DNA of 64,000 nucleotides from Fragilaria crotonensis (lineage: Eukaryota; Bacillariophyta; Fragilariophyceae; Fragilariales; Fragilariaceae), in contig JAKSYS010000094.1 in the NCBI GenBank assembly GCA_022925895.1, positions 1-64,000 of the forward strand. The letters are read 5' to 3'. Within the stretch, counting starts at the first letter, position 1. Each line of letters starts with the position of its first letter. The notes beneath the pieces were generated by a model. It saw only the letters and a program-made list of their open reading frames with translations, did not search any database and was not told the origin of the DNA. Shown piece by piece: positions 1 through 11,460 of this stretch. The translations under genes and the position numbers were made by a program.

Positions 1-291
1 CAGGCAGAACAAGGAGATCAGGAGTAGGTCTAGTTATGAGATACTACTATGAAAGAATCTGACTGTTCATTGTCCATCTCCAGTGGAGTTGTTTATTGGG
101 AAATGTGGCAACATGACTGAATTCAAGAGACATATTTAGAAGTACTAAACAAAGGCTTTCCAGAATTGCTAATAGGTTTCATTCAGCCATTGTATGAAGT
201 ATGAAGTGAAATTTCAGAGAAGAGGTGTTCTTCTGATTCATCACAAGCTCTGCTTTATATGTGCTTGCAATTCATGGCTGGTTGTTCTTAC

Positions 292-334
292 TTAGGCATT
301 TGGTTGTTCACCAGTTAGGCATTTGGTTGTTCAC
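292..334. repeat. 20-bp direct repeat, two copies
   Basis: A 20-bp word beginning TTAGGCATTTGG occurs at 292-311 and again at 315-334, separated by 3 bp. The rest of 1-665 shows no recognisable gene. Confidence 0.8.
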
Positions 335-665
335 AGGTAGAGGAGTGAAGTCAACAAAATGTGTCACCAGCAGTTAATTACTAGAGTACTCACATTCAGT
401 GTTTTGCCTCAAAGGAATGTCAAACCCCTCTTTCAATTAGGTTATTTGGAACTCTATCAGGGTTATTCACACCTGTTGCGAATTGTCTGTAGGTTTTCAA
501 ACAACAGTGGAAGCAGTGATGAATGCATGCTGACAAACTGTGGTGTTGTTGCCATCACTGATGATCAATAGCGACCAAAGGACGGATGACCGAAAACGCG
601 CGCTCAGTAACGGTCGCGAACACCCTAAGTAAACCATTTTGCTAAGTAAGTTAAACCTGCTCTAA

Positions 666-817
666 TTTTGCACCCAGCCGAGTAAAGTGGAAACGCTTGT
701 AATGGGAGCTTCCTATACGGTATAGGAATCTCCCATTACAAGCGTTTCCACTTTACTCGGCTGCGTATAGGAAGCTCCCATTACAAGCGTTTCCACTTTA
801 CTCGGCTGGGTGCAAAA
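666..817. repeat. Foldback (MITE-like) inverted repeat with three arms
   Basis: An arm at 666-718 starting TTTTGCACCCAGCCG is answered by its near-perfect reverse complement at 766-817. A second, shorter reverse-complement copy lies between them at about 721-764. The result is one forward arm and two inverted arms of about 50 bp, able to form either of two alternative hairpins. There is no coding capacity. It is probably a non-autonomous DNA transposon derivative, but no clear target duplication was seen. Confidence 0.75.
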
Positions 818-2835
818 GTACGTTTCGGTCTGAAGCCCCTCGGTCATCAATAAAATTTTGGTAAATCCGGGTTAATCGTGATTTTCCGGTATCCTTTCTA
901 CGTAAGGGTCATTCTCCAAATGTCAATTTTGATGAGGTCTCTACTAACCAACACGCGAAAACAAAGGATACGAGGCAACTACATCCCACAATGATGTTAT
1001 GAGTACTTTGCATCAGCTGAGTACTTTGCAAAAGCAAAATACATCATACTTTTGGGGTACCATTTACAGCCTAGTAACCTATGCTAATTGCAACGCAGTT
1101 GCTCGTTGTCCATGTTTGGATAGGTCCTAATATCGACAAGCCATCCCCTCCTCTTGACATGAGTTTGTTATTCTCGCTCGCTGACAGAATGAAGTCAAAG
1201 ATTCCATTGTATAAATTTTGAATACATGCGGTTATGTCCTTCTCCTCAACAAAATGAGTTGACTTCTTGTGTGACAATGCAAGTCCGGATGCACTGAAGT
1301 CATCACTGCGTATTCGTGAGTCTCGTCTTGGCTGGTGGTGCTTTTACCATCACATGTTTGCACATGCCTTGTTTACATGAATTAATACTGCAGAGGAGAA
1401 ACATTGCGTCACAACAAAAGATTGCATACTAATCAGAATCGGAGCTTGGTGAAGCTTCCTTCTTCACCTTCCACGTCGCCATCTATCAGCAAGGCACAAA
1501 TATTGGCCAGGCAGCAGCACCACAAACACCGTTGATAGCAATATTGATTGCACCTCCAATGATATAATTCAAGTGTCCCGGCAAGTTTGTTGATCTCGGT
1601 CTTACTCATCGCATCCATTACATTGCATCACAGTTGAATAGTACCCAACAGCAGGGAATACATGAGTACGAATGACGCCAGGATATCAAACCAGGTATTC
1701 TGAAGGCGACCAACATAAACCACAAACAATTGCAATTCCGAGGCGACCAACCCAAGATAGCACGACAGAAAACAATAGCCAGCTCACACCGTTTGACAAC
1801 ATGAGCGTCCAATTGAACCTAGCACAGAAAGAGCACCGACTTCACATGCATTCATTATTTCTCACATTTTCCTTCGCCGACCTTGTCAACTTAAATCATG
1901 CATGGACTTGTGAATGCTGTGAACTCTTAGCAGAAGTTTGGTTTGATCCCGATGGAGGCTCTGGTGCTGTTTAGGGCTTTGCCATGCTCGTATGTGCAAG
2001 TATGACTCTTGTTGTAGAGCAATCGGTTCAGCTTTGATTAGCATGGAGGAGCACTCCTCCCCTCAGTAGTTTTCATAAGGAGGTTGGGGCTCAACCGTCG
2101 TGTCAATCCAGTCAGAGGTTCAATTTGCTGCCATAATGTGGGTGTGGAAGAGATGCAAAGGCGATCCATTGAGCAATGTATGACATACCGCTAGCATTTT
2201 GTACTCCGACTACTGCGAATGTTTGCCGAATCCCAACTGAGGCTTCAAGGTCACCCGACAACAAAACCGTTAAATCATTTTCCAGAATTCACTTAGATGA
2301 ACATGGTTAAAGGGTTAAATCGAAAAGAGTTACTTAACATCACCGGTAATTGTGGTTAACTAAGACACTGTAAATATTCGATGCGTATATGCCTATAAAG
2401 AGGCATTTCCGAAATGGTCGAGACATCCAACAAGGTCATTTTCCTTTGGTCGCTATTGTCATAGATGGATATTGCTCAAGTTCAGACAACAATGCCAGTG
2501 GCGGACGGAAACAAGGACTGTTTGATCATTTTCTTTGACAATTCAAGACCTATAATATGCACATACACGGCGCCTTTGACCACCATTGTTGTTTCGTCTT
2601 TTTCAGTATTGCAGAACCAGCTGTTTTTTAATCATGTTAATGCCACGAAACGAGTTGTAATCCACAACTTGATCCATTCTCTCACCGGACTGTATTGTGT
2701 CACAGGAGACTGCATTTCAAATCCCTAAAGAAAAGTGCAGAGGCTACATCACCGTGCTACCAAAATTTCCATGCATTGCAACTTCAAAATAGAATTGATA
2801 TAGCCGTTGGTGTATGACTAAGAAATGAGGAATAT

Positions 2836-3189
2836 TTAGTGGTCCATCATCAATAAAATTTGAAGCATGGGAAACACATCATGATATGAATCAATCAGTT
2901 TCACAACTTCTGGTTCGTTGCTGACATTTGAGAGCAACACAACATGATTTGTGCAGCCCTGACGATGCTTGGATATATGTTGTTTACACCTCAGAACGTT
3001 TGCTTTGATGCACGGGCAGAGCATGTCTGAGAGATGCTGCTTACAGGGAATACAATGATACTGAGCTGGATTAAGATGATCCATATTTTCAAACCGAAAG
3101 GATAGGCCAGCAGGAGATTGAAGCATTTGCGCAGACCCGAACTCACCAGAGATCCAGCAGATGCAAGTGCCTCTTGATTGTACGATCAA
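2836..3189 (-). CDS. Possible Cys/His-rich hypothetical protein (117 codons)
   Basis: This is a minus-strand open frame without recognised homology. Its middle third (about residues 45-80) has closely spaced Cys and His residues, including C-x2-C and C-P-C groups, that could bind zinc. No splice sites or neighbours support it, and it could be a chance open frame in transposon debris. Confidence 0.15.
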   Translation of the reverse strand: MIVQSRGTCICWISGEFGSAQMLQSPAGLSFRFENMDHLNPAQYHCIPCKQHLSDMLCPCIKANVLRCKQHISKHRQGCTNHVVLLSNVSNEPEVVKLIDSYHDVFPMLQILLMMDH

Positions 3190-3395
3190 GTAACAATGAT
3201 GATTAATACTACTCCCTGATACAAGCAGTGGCAGTTTTTAATAATTGATTGTACTGCACCAAGTACTCGTTGTCCTGGGGGGAGTCATCATTCGTCATAT
3301 GTCATATCCAATTTTGCCTCCTCTAGCAATATGGTGAGTTCCTTCAATCCTCTCGCCAATCAATGGTGCTCATTTAATCTCATTTTCGCTGTGCC

Positions 3396-3809
3396 TTACT
3401 TTCCATTTTTCTGTGTTGTTTTCGTCAATCTTTGTTTCTGTCGTCCCGTACAGTCAGAAACACAATCCTCCAGTAATACAGCTTGGTTACCATCAGCAGA
3501 CTTGTCAAAGTATGCGTTGGTGCTACTAGTAGATGCAGAAGTTGCAACTGCAGAAGTTGTCTCATCTTCTTGCCATTGCTTCAACTTCCTATTTTGTACT
3601 GATAATGTGTGCAATGAAAGATTATCGCTAAGATCAGTGAGTGATGTGGTTGTTTGCGAAAGCCTTGTTGCCTCTGTGCTGAATGGTTGGAAGTGAGCAT
3701 CAATATCAGGGACTTCTTTAAAGCTTGAATGAAATAGAACAGACCATTCTTGGCTACTCAGCTGGAACCCTCTTTTGCAGGGCACTTTCAACAAAGTTCC
3801 AGACCACAT
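3396..3809 (-). CDS. Possible hypothetical protein (137 codons), Ser/Thr-rich
   Basis: A minus-strand open frame whose product is Ser/Thr-rich in the middle and ends in a basic Lys/Arg/Thr tail. The composition is more protein-like than most open frames nearby, but no domain is recognised. An overlapping plus-strand open frame (3331-3696) is hydrophobic at its start and equally unproven. It may be an exon of a larger gene or a chance frame. Confidence 0.2.
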   Translation of the reverse strand: MWSGTLLKVPCKRGFQLSSQEWSVLFHSSFKEVPDIDAHFQPFSTEATRLSQTTTSLTDLSDNLSLHTLSVQNRKLKQWQEDETTSAVATSASTSSTNAYFDKSADGNQAVLLEDCVSDCTGRQKQRLTKTTQKNGK

Positions 3810-5315
3810 GATGGTTGTGAGTACCAGATAGACATTCTTTTTGGATTGATTGCCTCACCTTTAAGGAGGGTATTAGGACTTCGCTCTGCTGGAGGAGAAT
3901 TGTTCAGTGGCACACTGTGCTGATTGAGATTCATTGTCATGACAACTTTTGCTTACTGTTCAACAGTTTTGAAAGGAGCTGCACCACAACCCATCTTTGT
4001 CTTCAGCATCTTTTATATTGTTGTGGAATTATAGAACAAGGGTGCTCATGAAAAAAATCACCTCTTGACAATCCTTGCAGAACAAGAGAGTTTATCAAAT
4101 TATGCAAGGAAGATTGTTTATCAATTATGCAAGGATTTTTGGTCTAATGGGGCAAAGGGTAGTCTCAAGTCGATGAGCATGCATTTTGTATGAACAAGAT
4201 AGTGTCCTTGATAAAGATGATAAAGATGGGATGATTCTTGTGTGAACAGACAATCCTGATGACGACTCTCCTTGATGTAGCAAATTTATGCAGCCAAGAT
4301 ATGAAGATACTTGTGTCTTGAAGGGAGTAACAGCACTGCAATCCTTGACAAACAAGTTACAAAAAATGCAAGAAAGGTGTCAGAAGCAGCTTCATCACCT
4401 GAAGAGCAGCACAGCAAGTAGAAGTTCTGGAAAGATTCACTCCACAGCATGAACTTGCAGGTTGGATGAGCCTGGGTCTCCAGATGCTTGCTATGATGGT
4501 AAAGTGATAAACTCCTGTTAATCATGAGGATCAATGTTTGCGACGTGTATGGTACAAAACATTAAGTGTCGTACGTTGCGACAAGCAGACTTCTTCGTGA
4601 TGAGAATGCCTCTGTGAGGCATAATCAGGGGCAGGCAGGTAAACTCCAGTACGTATGAAGGTGAACTGGAGTACTCCAGTATTACCTGTCAAATACAATC
4701 CATGTTGAACTTCTCTTTTGGGATCTCGCTCATGGAATTTCTAGGTTTGCACAAGACTAACGGCCTGGTTCCCCTCGAAGTAGGGAACTATGACAACGGT
4801 TTTGTATGTTTTCGTGTAGAATACGAATTCCTGGGAATAGTTCCAGCAATTCCGATACAAAAACGGTTCATTGTGCCTGAAGTTGATTTGTTCTCCATGC
4901 AAATACAATGGAATTCAACATTGGCTATAGTAATGCATGCAATTTATTGGCCAAGGTATGGTATAAGTGCAATGGTAAAATTTTCAATTTCATTTGATTG
5001 CTCCTCGTGTTGATGAATCCAGCCACACAGCAGGTAGGGCTTGAGCACATTTGGGTCCATGACAGCTTCCTCTCGCTCTCAAGACACGGTAGAATTGGTC
5101 ACAGAATATTCAAGACAAACAAGAGGCACTGTGGCAGATTGTGTTGGGAGCACTCAATCCTGTATGTTGTGTCCTTTGCTCACTCAGATTGTGGCTCGAG
5201 TTGAATATCAAGATGCACCCGCCAGCAATACTAGATTCTCCATATGCTCATGCTTCACTGATGACAATTGGATTCCAGAAGAGGGACAGCAGAAGTAAAA
5301 GGTAAAGATTCATAA

Positions 5316-6126
5316 GATAGTAGCAAAGATGTTCAAACTGGAGGAATTCCAACTGGACAATGGCAAGGCAAAGTCTTTGTTGTTGGGCAGTCACAGTGTT
5401 CGAAAGTGCTATGCGACTTTGTTGGGCGGAGATGTGGAATGACGAAGGATGAAAGAGACATTTGAGGCCGATGAAGAGGCAAAAGAGCCTCTGATGTGTA
5501 TGCTGATGTTGAGTTACCTTACCCTGCTAATGCAAAGGTTGCAGAGAAACTGTGCGGTGGTGGTATTTCCTTCTATTTGCCTAACCACCCATGTACGACA
5601 GGTTATGTTGAACTTGTTCATCCTGAACCATGTTGTTCCGAATGTGAAGGAGAGACTTCCTGAATCTGCTTGCCTTGTTCTGGGAATAGCATAGGAGTGG
5701 CTTATTTGTTTGCTCATGGTGGATGAGTATGTTCCAGCCGACATGAACAAGGAAAAGGTGCTGGCAGATTGGGCTCATGTTCGCGGCAAGGCTGATGTTG
5801 ATCTGCCTAACAATGGCGATAATGATGAAGGAGAAATCCAATTCAATACAACAGGTGGCAGTGACCGTGTCAGGTGACCATGGAGCTGACTTATTGATAA
5901 GATTGGCAATTTAGAGGGCAAAGGTGCTTGCTGGGAAGTGATTGTTGGTGAGCAAGAGAATCTGGAATTAAAGAATGCTATGAACTTAATGAAGGTGAGG
6001 AATATGGAGCCAAACTTTCAGATGGTGAGTAGAAATATCCGACAACTTGCAATGCAACCCGTGAGAAATTTGGCGACAGCAACAGCAATGGTGGGACAGC
6101 AAGAACCAGTGCCACCACCGCAGTAG
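5316..6126 (+). pseudogene. Decayed Crypton-like tyrosine recombinase
   Basis: Short pieces in different frames resemble the catalytic C-terminal part of Crypton-type tyrosine recombinases known from oomycetes and diatoms. A H-x-x-R box (His codon at 5392, in SHSVRK) is followed by a segment reading DVYADVELPYP at 5493-5525 and then a Cys-rich stretch at about 5565-5655. After that comes a segment with HVVPNV and a tail (5938-6126) containing NIRQLAMQPVR, a Crypton-like C-terminal signature. At least three frame changes and several in-frame stops break it, so it is not functional. I cannot place its ends, because Cryptons lack terminal repeats. The family call rests on recalled motif similarity only. 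Confidence 0.55.
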
Positions 6127-6471
6127 CAAGGTACTGCTGCTGCTGGGTGCGACCATGCAATGATGCTTGCAACCCTGATGCTGACCCCCAGGAGAATTCA
6201 TGACCTCTGGCAGGAGTGTCAGCATGGGGTAGGTTGGAGAAAAGCCACGAGGCTTTTTTCCCACTCTGAGCATGGTCATTCCAAGCATCGGTGTTACAGG
6301 TGAAAGATTGTGTGGGATTGTTGGACTTGCCAGGCAAGGCCACACAGCAGATGCAGGCATAGATAGAATCTATGCAGTGTGTGGTGGGCACACTTCTGTT
6401 ACGAACATATCAATGGATTGAAGGGGGATAGAAAAAAATGGGACTCTGAGTTCCAGCAATCTTAGATTTTA

Positions 6472-6893
6472 GGGGAAATTGCAATTTAGTCCATAAATAA
6501 GTTTAAAGATTATAAAGTACAATGACCCTCTATCTAGTTTTGTACACTATTGCAATATAGTACATAATGATTTCACTATTTCAATAAAGTACACATGTTT
6601 TGGCCATGTTTGCTATGTAGTCCATTTTTTAATTATAACACCCATTTCTCAATTTCCGCGCCCGCCACGCCAAGGTTCCACTGAAGATATGGTACCCGTC
6701 GTGTAGATCAAACATAAATCAACCATGGTCACTACTTTTCATGGAGCCGTTCTCCATCATTTATTTTCTGATGATGGCATTGTTGGTTACAAACCTTTTC
6801 ATTCTGACCCTGTCCATCAACTTTAACAGTGGTCATAATTCACCTTGGTGTGATGCTCTTGTCACATTGTGTGCTATCCATGGTGTGTCAAAG
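6472..6893 (+). repeat. Left terminal inverted repeat of the MULE
   Basis: It begins GGGGAAATTGCAATTTAG and ends near GTGTGTCAAAG. It is the reverse complement of 9997-10418 with few mismatches. Confidence 0.92.
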
Positions 6894-7237
6894 TTCCCTT
6901 GAAAAAGAATTTGCGCGCGCAATTAGTACTAACGCTACTGGCGGTATACACTTACGTAGAAGTAACTGCGCCTCAACTTTGCACAATCGCACATTCATCC
7001 ATTATCATCCAGCCATAATCCATTTCACACACCATTTCAAACAACAACAAGCAAGCAAACAAAGCAGTTCCTCCCCTTCCTTTTGTCCTTTGTCCTTCCA
7101 CTGCAGTGCACTGCCTATTGTCTGATAGGGTACCATCCAGTACAAATCGACAAGAAAACAGTCAACTGTGACAGGCAGGTGACAAGAGGAGACTAGTGAC
7201 GGGAGACGGATTCCTGTATCTTCCATCACCTGGCTGA

Positions 7238-9206
7238 TTGGTCAGTATGCCTGATGACGAACCTTATGGCGGCCATTTTCCTGGTGATCCTCGCGTCCAC
7301 GGCTATTTGTTGATTCCCTCTGAACAAGGTGATGTTGACGCTTTGAAACGTACTAATGAATGGCTCAGCACTCACCTTCATGATGCAATAATTCAACGGG
7401 CTGGCTGGTTACCATCCATCAGATTCTGATGCCGATATCGTTGCTTATTGATCAAACTGGCAAAACCGAGCAGGTGGAGCCGACAAAGTTGTTTCGAAGA
7501 GCCCCAGCAGGAAAGCCGTTGAACACAAAGAGTGCAACAACGGACATCATGACTCCGATGTGTCCCTCGAGTCCGGAGAGATGGAGGAGTTGTTGCAGGA
7601 AGCCGTCAACCAGCATATTGAGGCAAAACAACTTCCCAATGAGCTTGTCATCAATGCCCCAGTGGTGTCCACTTTCCAAGACGGAGGAAAGTGATCTAAC
7701 GGGTGCATGATTCTTGTCGGACACTAGCTACCTTCTACAAGGTGATGGCGGAAGCCAACGTTGACTCTTTGCAAAGATGGAACACATCAACCCTCTCGTG
7801 GAAATCTATGTACAAAAACTGGCAAAATCTTGCGCATCAAGTGTTCCATCAATGGAAAATTTTGGTTGTATCAATGCAGGAACACATCAACTGTCCATTT
7901 GCTTGGGATTCGTGCCTTGAGGCACACCAGGAGTGATGGTATGTAGTATGCTATCTCTAGGAGGATGAAGACAATCCATGCTGGAGTTCATTGTGCACCA
8001 CTCGCAGCCGGATGGAAGGAAATCACGTTGTGGTGAGGACAATGGCAACAAACAAAAAAAGGATTCCCAGGTCGTTTTGTCCAACACAGTATGATGGCGT
8101 GCCGTCAACCGGGACACCACCATGGCTGATAACCAAAAGGTTGGACTGCAAGAGCATTCAGCTGGTTGGATCTTGCATTGAGGAGCTTGAAAGAACAAAG
8201 CCAGGGTCAGTGCTGATTGGGTTCACATGTTTGCCAACCTTTGAGATTCAGAGCATTCACCTCCTTCGTGGATTTGTGAAATATGCTCTTAAGTGTGAGA
8301 CCGGTGATTTTCCTTGATGCTACCCACCTTCGCAGTGAATTCAAGGGAACATTATATGTTGCATCTGTTCTGACATCAGGGGACAAGAACAATGTATTCC
8401 CCATTGGTTTCATGATTGCCAGCAATGAGGATCGGCAAACGTGGGTTCAGATGTTGACGTTTCTAAAGGAAGCGTGCCCCATTGTTTGTCAGCAGGGACA
8501 AGGATGCCAAGGCATGGCTGATGATGATGCTCCCCTTTGTGAAACACCATTTGTCTTTGGTGAAACAAGTGTTTCCAACAAATCTGGAATTCAGTTGTGA
8601 TCAGCACATATGAGTAAACGTGACACAGAGGTTTGGAAGAAACACTTCCCAATACTACAACATTATGGCAATTGCCAAAACATGCTCGGCCCGGCGATGA
8701 GGCTGTTGAGTTGCTAATTGACAAAATCAACTGACTGAAACCGCAGGCAGCAAACTGCATCCAAGATATTGAGGAAAGCGGTGTTCTGTGGAAGTCATCG
8801 CAGTGGCTTAGTTGGCAGCATCAGTATCCACCACAATTAGGGATACGAAATGACCTGACCTTTAGTATACAGTCAGAGCTAGTGGGTGATTGTCATAAGT
8901 TTGGGTACGTGCAAAAGACGCTCACCAAGCAGAACATTTATCCGGTGAGCACGGACTCTTTGAAATCTGATGGCAAAATGCTTCCGCCAGCCAATTGTTA
9001 AGAAGCGTGGAGCTGCGCGCCCCAAAACCAAGAGAATTTGGCATCGAACTGCTGAATACCAACTGGGTAAAGACTCTCGAATCATCTGTTTGAACTGCGA
9101 CCGCCGAGGTCACAATAAGAGGACATTTCCAAATTCCTGGCCCCTAACGCCCGGGAAAAGAGATTGCTTCCCGACGCGAAGGCTGAGGAAGCGACAAAAA
9201 CTTTGA
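7238..9206 (+). pseudogene. Broken MULE transposase gene
   Basis: The plus strand holds separated transposase segments. An N-terminal piece starts at 7238 (MVSMPDDEPYGG). The catalytic core lies at about 8283-8470, with VIFLDATHLRSEFKG carrying the first catalytic Asp, followed by NVFPIGFMIASNEDRQTW, which is typical of the MULE domain. A basic C-terminal piece (8970-9206) contains CLNCDRRGHNKRTF, a zinc knuckle whose last Cys is replaced by Phe. Several frame changes and stops separate these pieces. It lies wholly between the two terminal repeats. The remaining internal DNA up to 9996 has an Asp/Glu-rich minus-strand open frame (9453-9836) of unknown meaning. Confidence 0.75.
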
Positions 9207-9230
9207 TTACGAGCATAGCAAAGAGAAGCA

Positions 9231-9316
9231 ACATGAAGATTAAAACACATTCATAGTGAAGAGGAGCAATATGAAGACTAAAACACATTCATAGTGAAGA
9301 GGAGCAATATGAAGAC
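9231..9316 (+). repeat. Short tandem repeat of about 39 bp, just over two copies
   Basis: A unit containing AAAACACATTCATAGTGAAG and GAGCAATATGAAGA is repeated head to tail just downstream of the transposase remnant, inside the MULE. Confidence 0.75.
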
Positions 9317-9996
9317 GCACTAGATGCACTAGTCGCACTTGAAGAGGAAAGTGACAACTCAAGTAACCAAAGAGAAGTTCTTGAACAAGAATAAGCAAAT
9401 GACAAAAGTAACGTTACTAGTACTACTAGTTACATGTCCCGCAGCATCTATGTTACTTGCTGTGTGTTATGTCATCTTCTTCCGTTTTCTTGAAACGGCA
9501 TTCCACATCAACGAGGACGCCACCATTTTCATCGCAACCACTGTGAATTAAGTCTACCTCATTTCGAGGTACCTTGAGACAAAAATCCAACAAAAGAACT
9601 CTAGCTAGTACCAGCCCTGTCCCTGGTGTGGATGTACTTGATTGGCTGGGGTTGTCATGATCAGCGTTTGGAAAGACTCTTTCCATGTCAACCTTGCCGT
9701 AGTTGTCCAAAGCTACATCATCCTCCTTGATGACGTAGTCTTCATCAGCTTCATTGGAATTGGCTTCATTGTTGGAATTGTCATGTCTTTGTTCATCAGC
9801 CAGACTCCTTAATATAATCAACATCTTCACGGCCAATACTATTCTTCATGACGGTCAAGTTGTTCATGGCCACTTGGTTTCAATTTGCACAATTGTCATT
9901 GTGCGCCGCTTTCCAGCACAAAGATCTCCTCCACTCTACTGAATACGAGAAGTTGTGTAGAATACTGGTTCTAAACTTGAATTGTTTGTCAGTGAT

Positions 9997-10418
9997 CTTT
10001 GACACACCATGGATATCACACAATGTGACAAGAGCATCGCACCAAGGTGAATTATGACCACTGTTAAAGTTGATGGACAGGGTCAGAATGAAAAGGTTTG
10101 TAGCCAACAATGCCATCATCAGAAAATAAATGATGGAGAACGGCTCCATGAAAAGTAGTGACCATGGTTGATTTATGTTTGATCTACACAACGGGTACCA
10201 TATCTTCAGTGGAACCTTGGCGTGGCGGGCGCGGAAATTGAGAAATGGGTGTTATAATTAAAAAATGGACTACATAGCAAACATGGCCAAAACATGTGTA
10301 CTTTATTGAAATAGTGAAATCATTATGTACTATATTGCAATAGTGTACAAAACTAGATAGAGGGTCATTGTACTTTATAATCTTTAAACTTATTTATGGA
10401 CTAAATTGCAAATTCCCC
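9997..10418 (-). repeat. Right terminal inverted repeat of the MULE
   Basis: It begins CTTTGACACACCATGG and ends GCAAATTCCCC, matching the left repeat in inverted orientation over its whole length. The 9-bp target duplication follows directly at 10419-10427. Confidence 0.92.
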
Positions 10419-10571
10419 TAGATTTTAATAGAGATGCTGGTATGAAATGGTACGCCAGTATCGTAGTCCTGTAGAACATTTTCTTCTCTCCTCGTCTTCA
10501 AACCTAAGTACTGTACTCCAACGGAGCTCGTTTGTACTGTAACCTTTAGTTTTCTCCTATATCATATCTTA

Positions 10572-11315
10572 GAGCATCCCCACCCGTCGGGGTCTTTTTG
10601 GGACGCTATTTTTTGAGTAGCGTCATGAGAAGCTTATTTAGGACATTTCCGATATGTCCGATTAGATGCACTTCTCCAATTCCCACCCGATGCGCTATTA
10701 TTGGGTTCAAAAACGGGCGCGGACCCGTGCGCCGTAGAATACTTCAGTACCAGTATACGAGTACAGTACGATATTCGGATTTCATTCTTTCGTCGTCATC
10801 GTGGTTTCGCGTTCTATCATCATCATGTGATCATCATCATGGTTGTAGGATGGATCCACATGTCAGCAACGACAATTTGCTCATGAAGCACTTCGTTTTC
10901 AGGCGTGAAATCACCTCCTGGTGTGAAGAACAACATCATCACTAGGTCGATGAGGTCGCCATTGTCATCCCAAATGACGTCAATTTCGTTGCGATTTTGA
11001 AACGTAGTCAAGTACTGTACTACAGTACAAAGTATGGCGCACCATGCCTGAATCCAGCGTTGAATAGATCAAAAGTCTTGAATCGAGTTGATCAAATAGG
11101 ACATATCAAGCAACGCTATTTTATAGCCAGGAAGCAGAAATCATATTAATTCTGCCATATGGCAGAATGAATAGCGTCATATTCCAAGATATTCCATGAA
11201 CTTTTACGAAAATGTCCATCGGGCCCAACCGGTGGTGTGCCGATTTCCAAAAAAGACGCTAAATGACGCTAAAAGCCAAAATGTCCGAGAAATACCCTCA
11301 CGGGTGGGGATGCTC
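10572..11315. mobile_element. Harbinger-type MITE, 744 bp
   Basis: The ends are inverted repeats: GAGCATCCCCACCCGT at 10572-10587 and its reverse complement ending at 11315. They are flanked by the 3-bp duplication TTA (10569-10571 and 11316-11318). A TTA/TAA duplication with a GAGCATC start fits the PIF/Harbinger superfamily. Short motifs containing GACGCTA and AGCGTC recur near both ends. The short open frames inside (10598-10945, 11196-11417) resemble no transposase, so it looks non-autonomous. Confidence 0.8.
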
Positions 11316-11460
11316 TTATATCTTATTATGCATATGCAAGGTACAAGTACCGCCTTGTACCTTGTAGTGAAAAGGTTCACCAAAACTGGACACATCCGTA
11401 GTGTGTATGGTGTATAATGTATAAGCGTATGTCATATAGGATCTCTCCTACTATAGTACT

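Larger units (their letters stand above)
818..5300. other. About 4.5 kb with no firmly recognisable gene
   Basis: Only short open frames occur and none matches a family I recognise. AT-rich stretches and small local repeats are present, for example a repeated TTATGCAAGGA at about 4100-4135. Two modest minus-strand open frames are listed separately with low confidence. The right end (about 5.0-5.3 kb) may be upstream debris of the Crypton-like element. Confidence 0.5.
6472..10418. mobile_element. Mutator-like (MULE) DNA transposon with long terminal inverted repeats
   Basis: Two inverted repeats of 422 bp (6472-6893 and 9997-10418) bound the element. It is flanked by a perfect 9-bp direct duplication, TAGATTTTA, at 6463-6471 and 10419-10427. 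Long repeats plus a 9-bp duplication are hallmarks of Mutator elements. Inside lies a decayed transposase gene with a MULE catalytic-core segment and a zinc-knuckle-like tail. The repeats differ by only a few substitutions by eye, whereas the coding part is heavily interrupted. The last movement may therefore have used a transposase supplied by another copy. Confidence 0.9.

Noticed and set aside
666-817. Idea that the foldback and the 40.7-44.1 kb transposon share ends, because both contain GCACCCAGCC
   Set aside because: The motif runs in opposite directions relative to the ends of the two elements, and similarity stops after about 12 bp.
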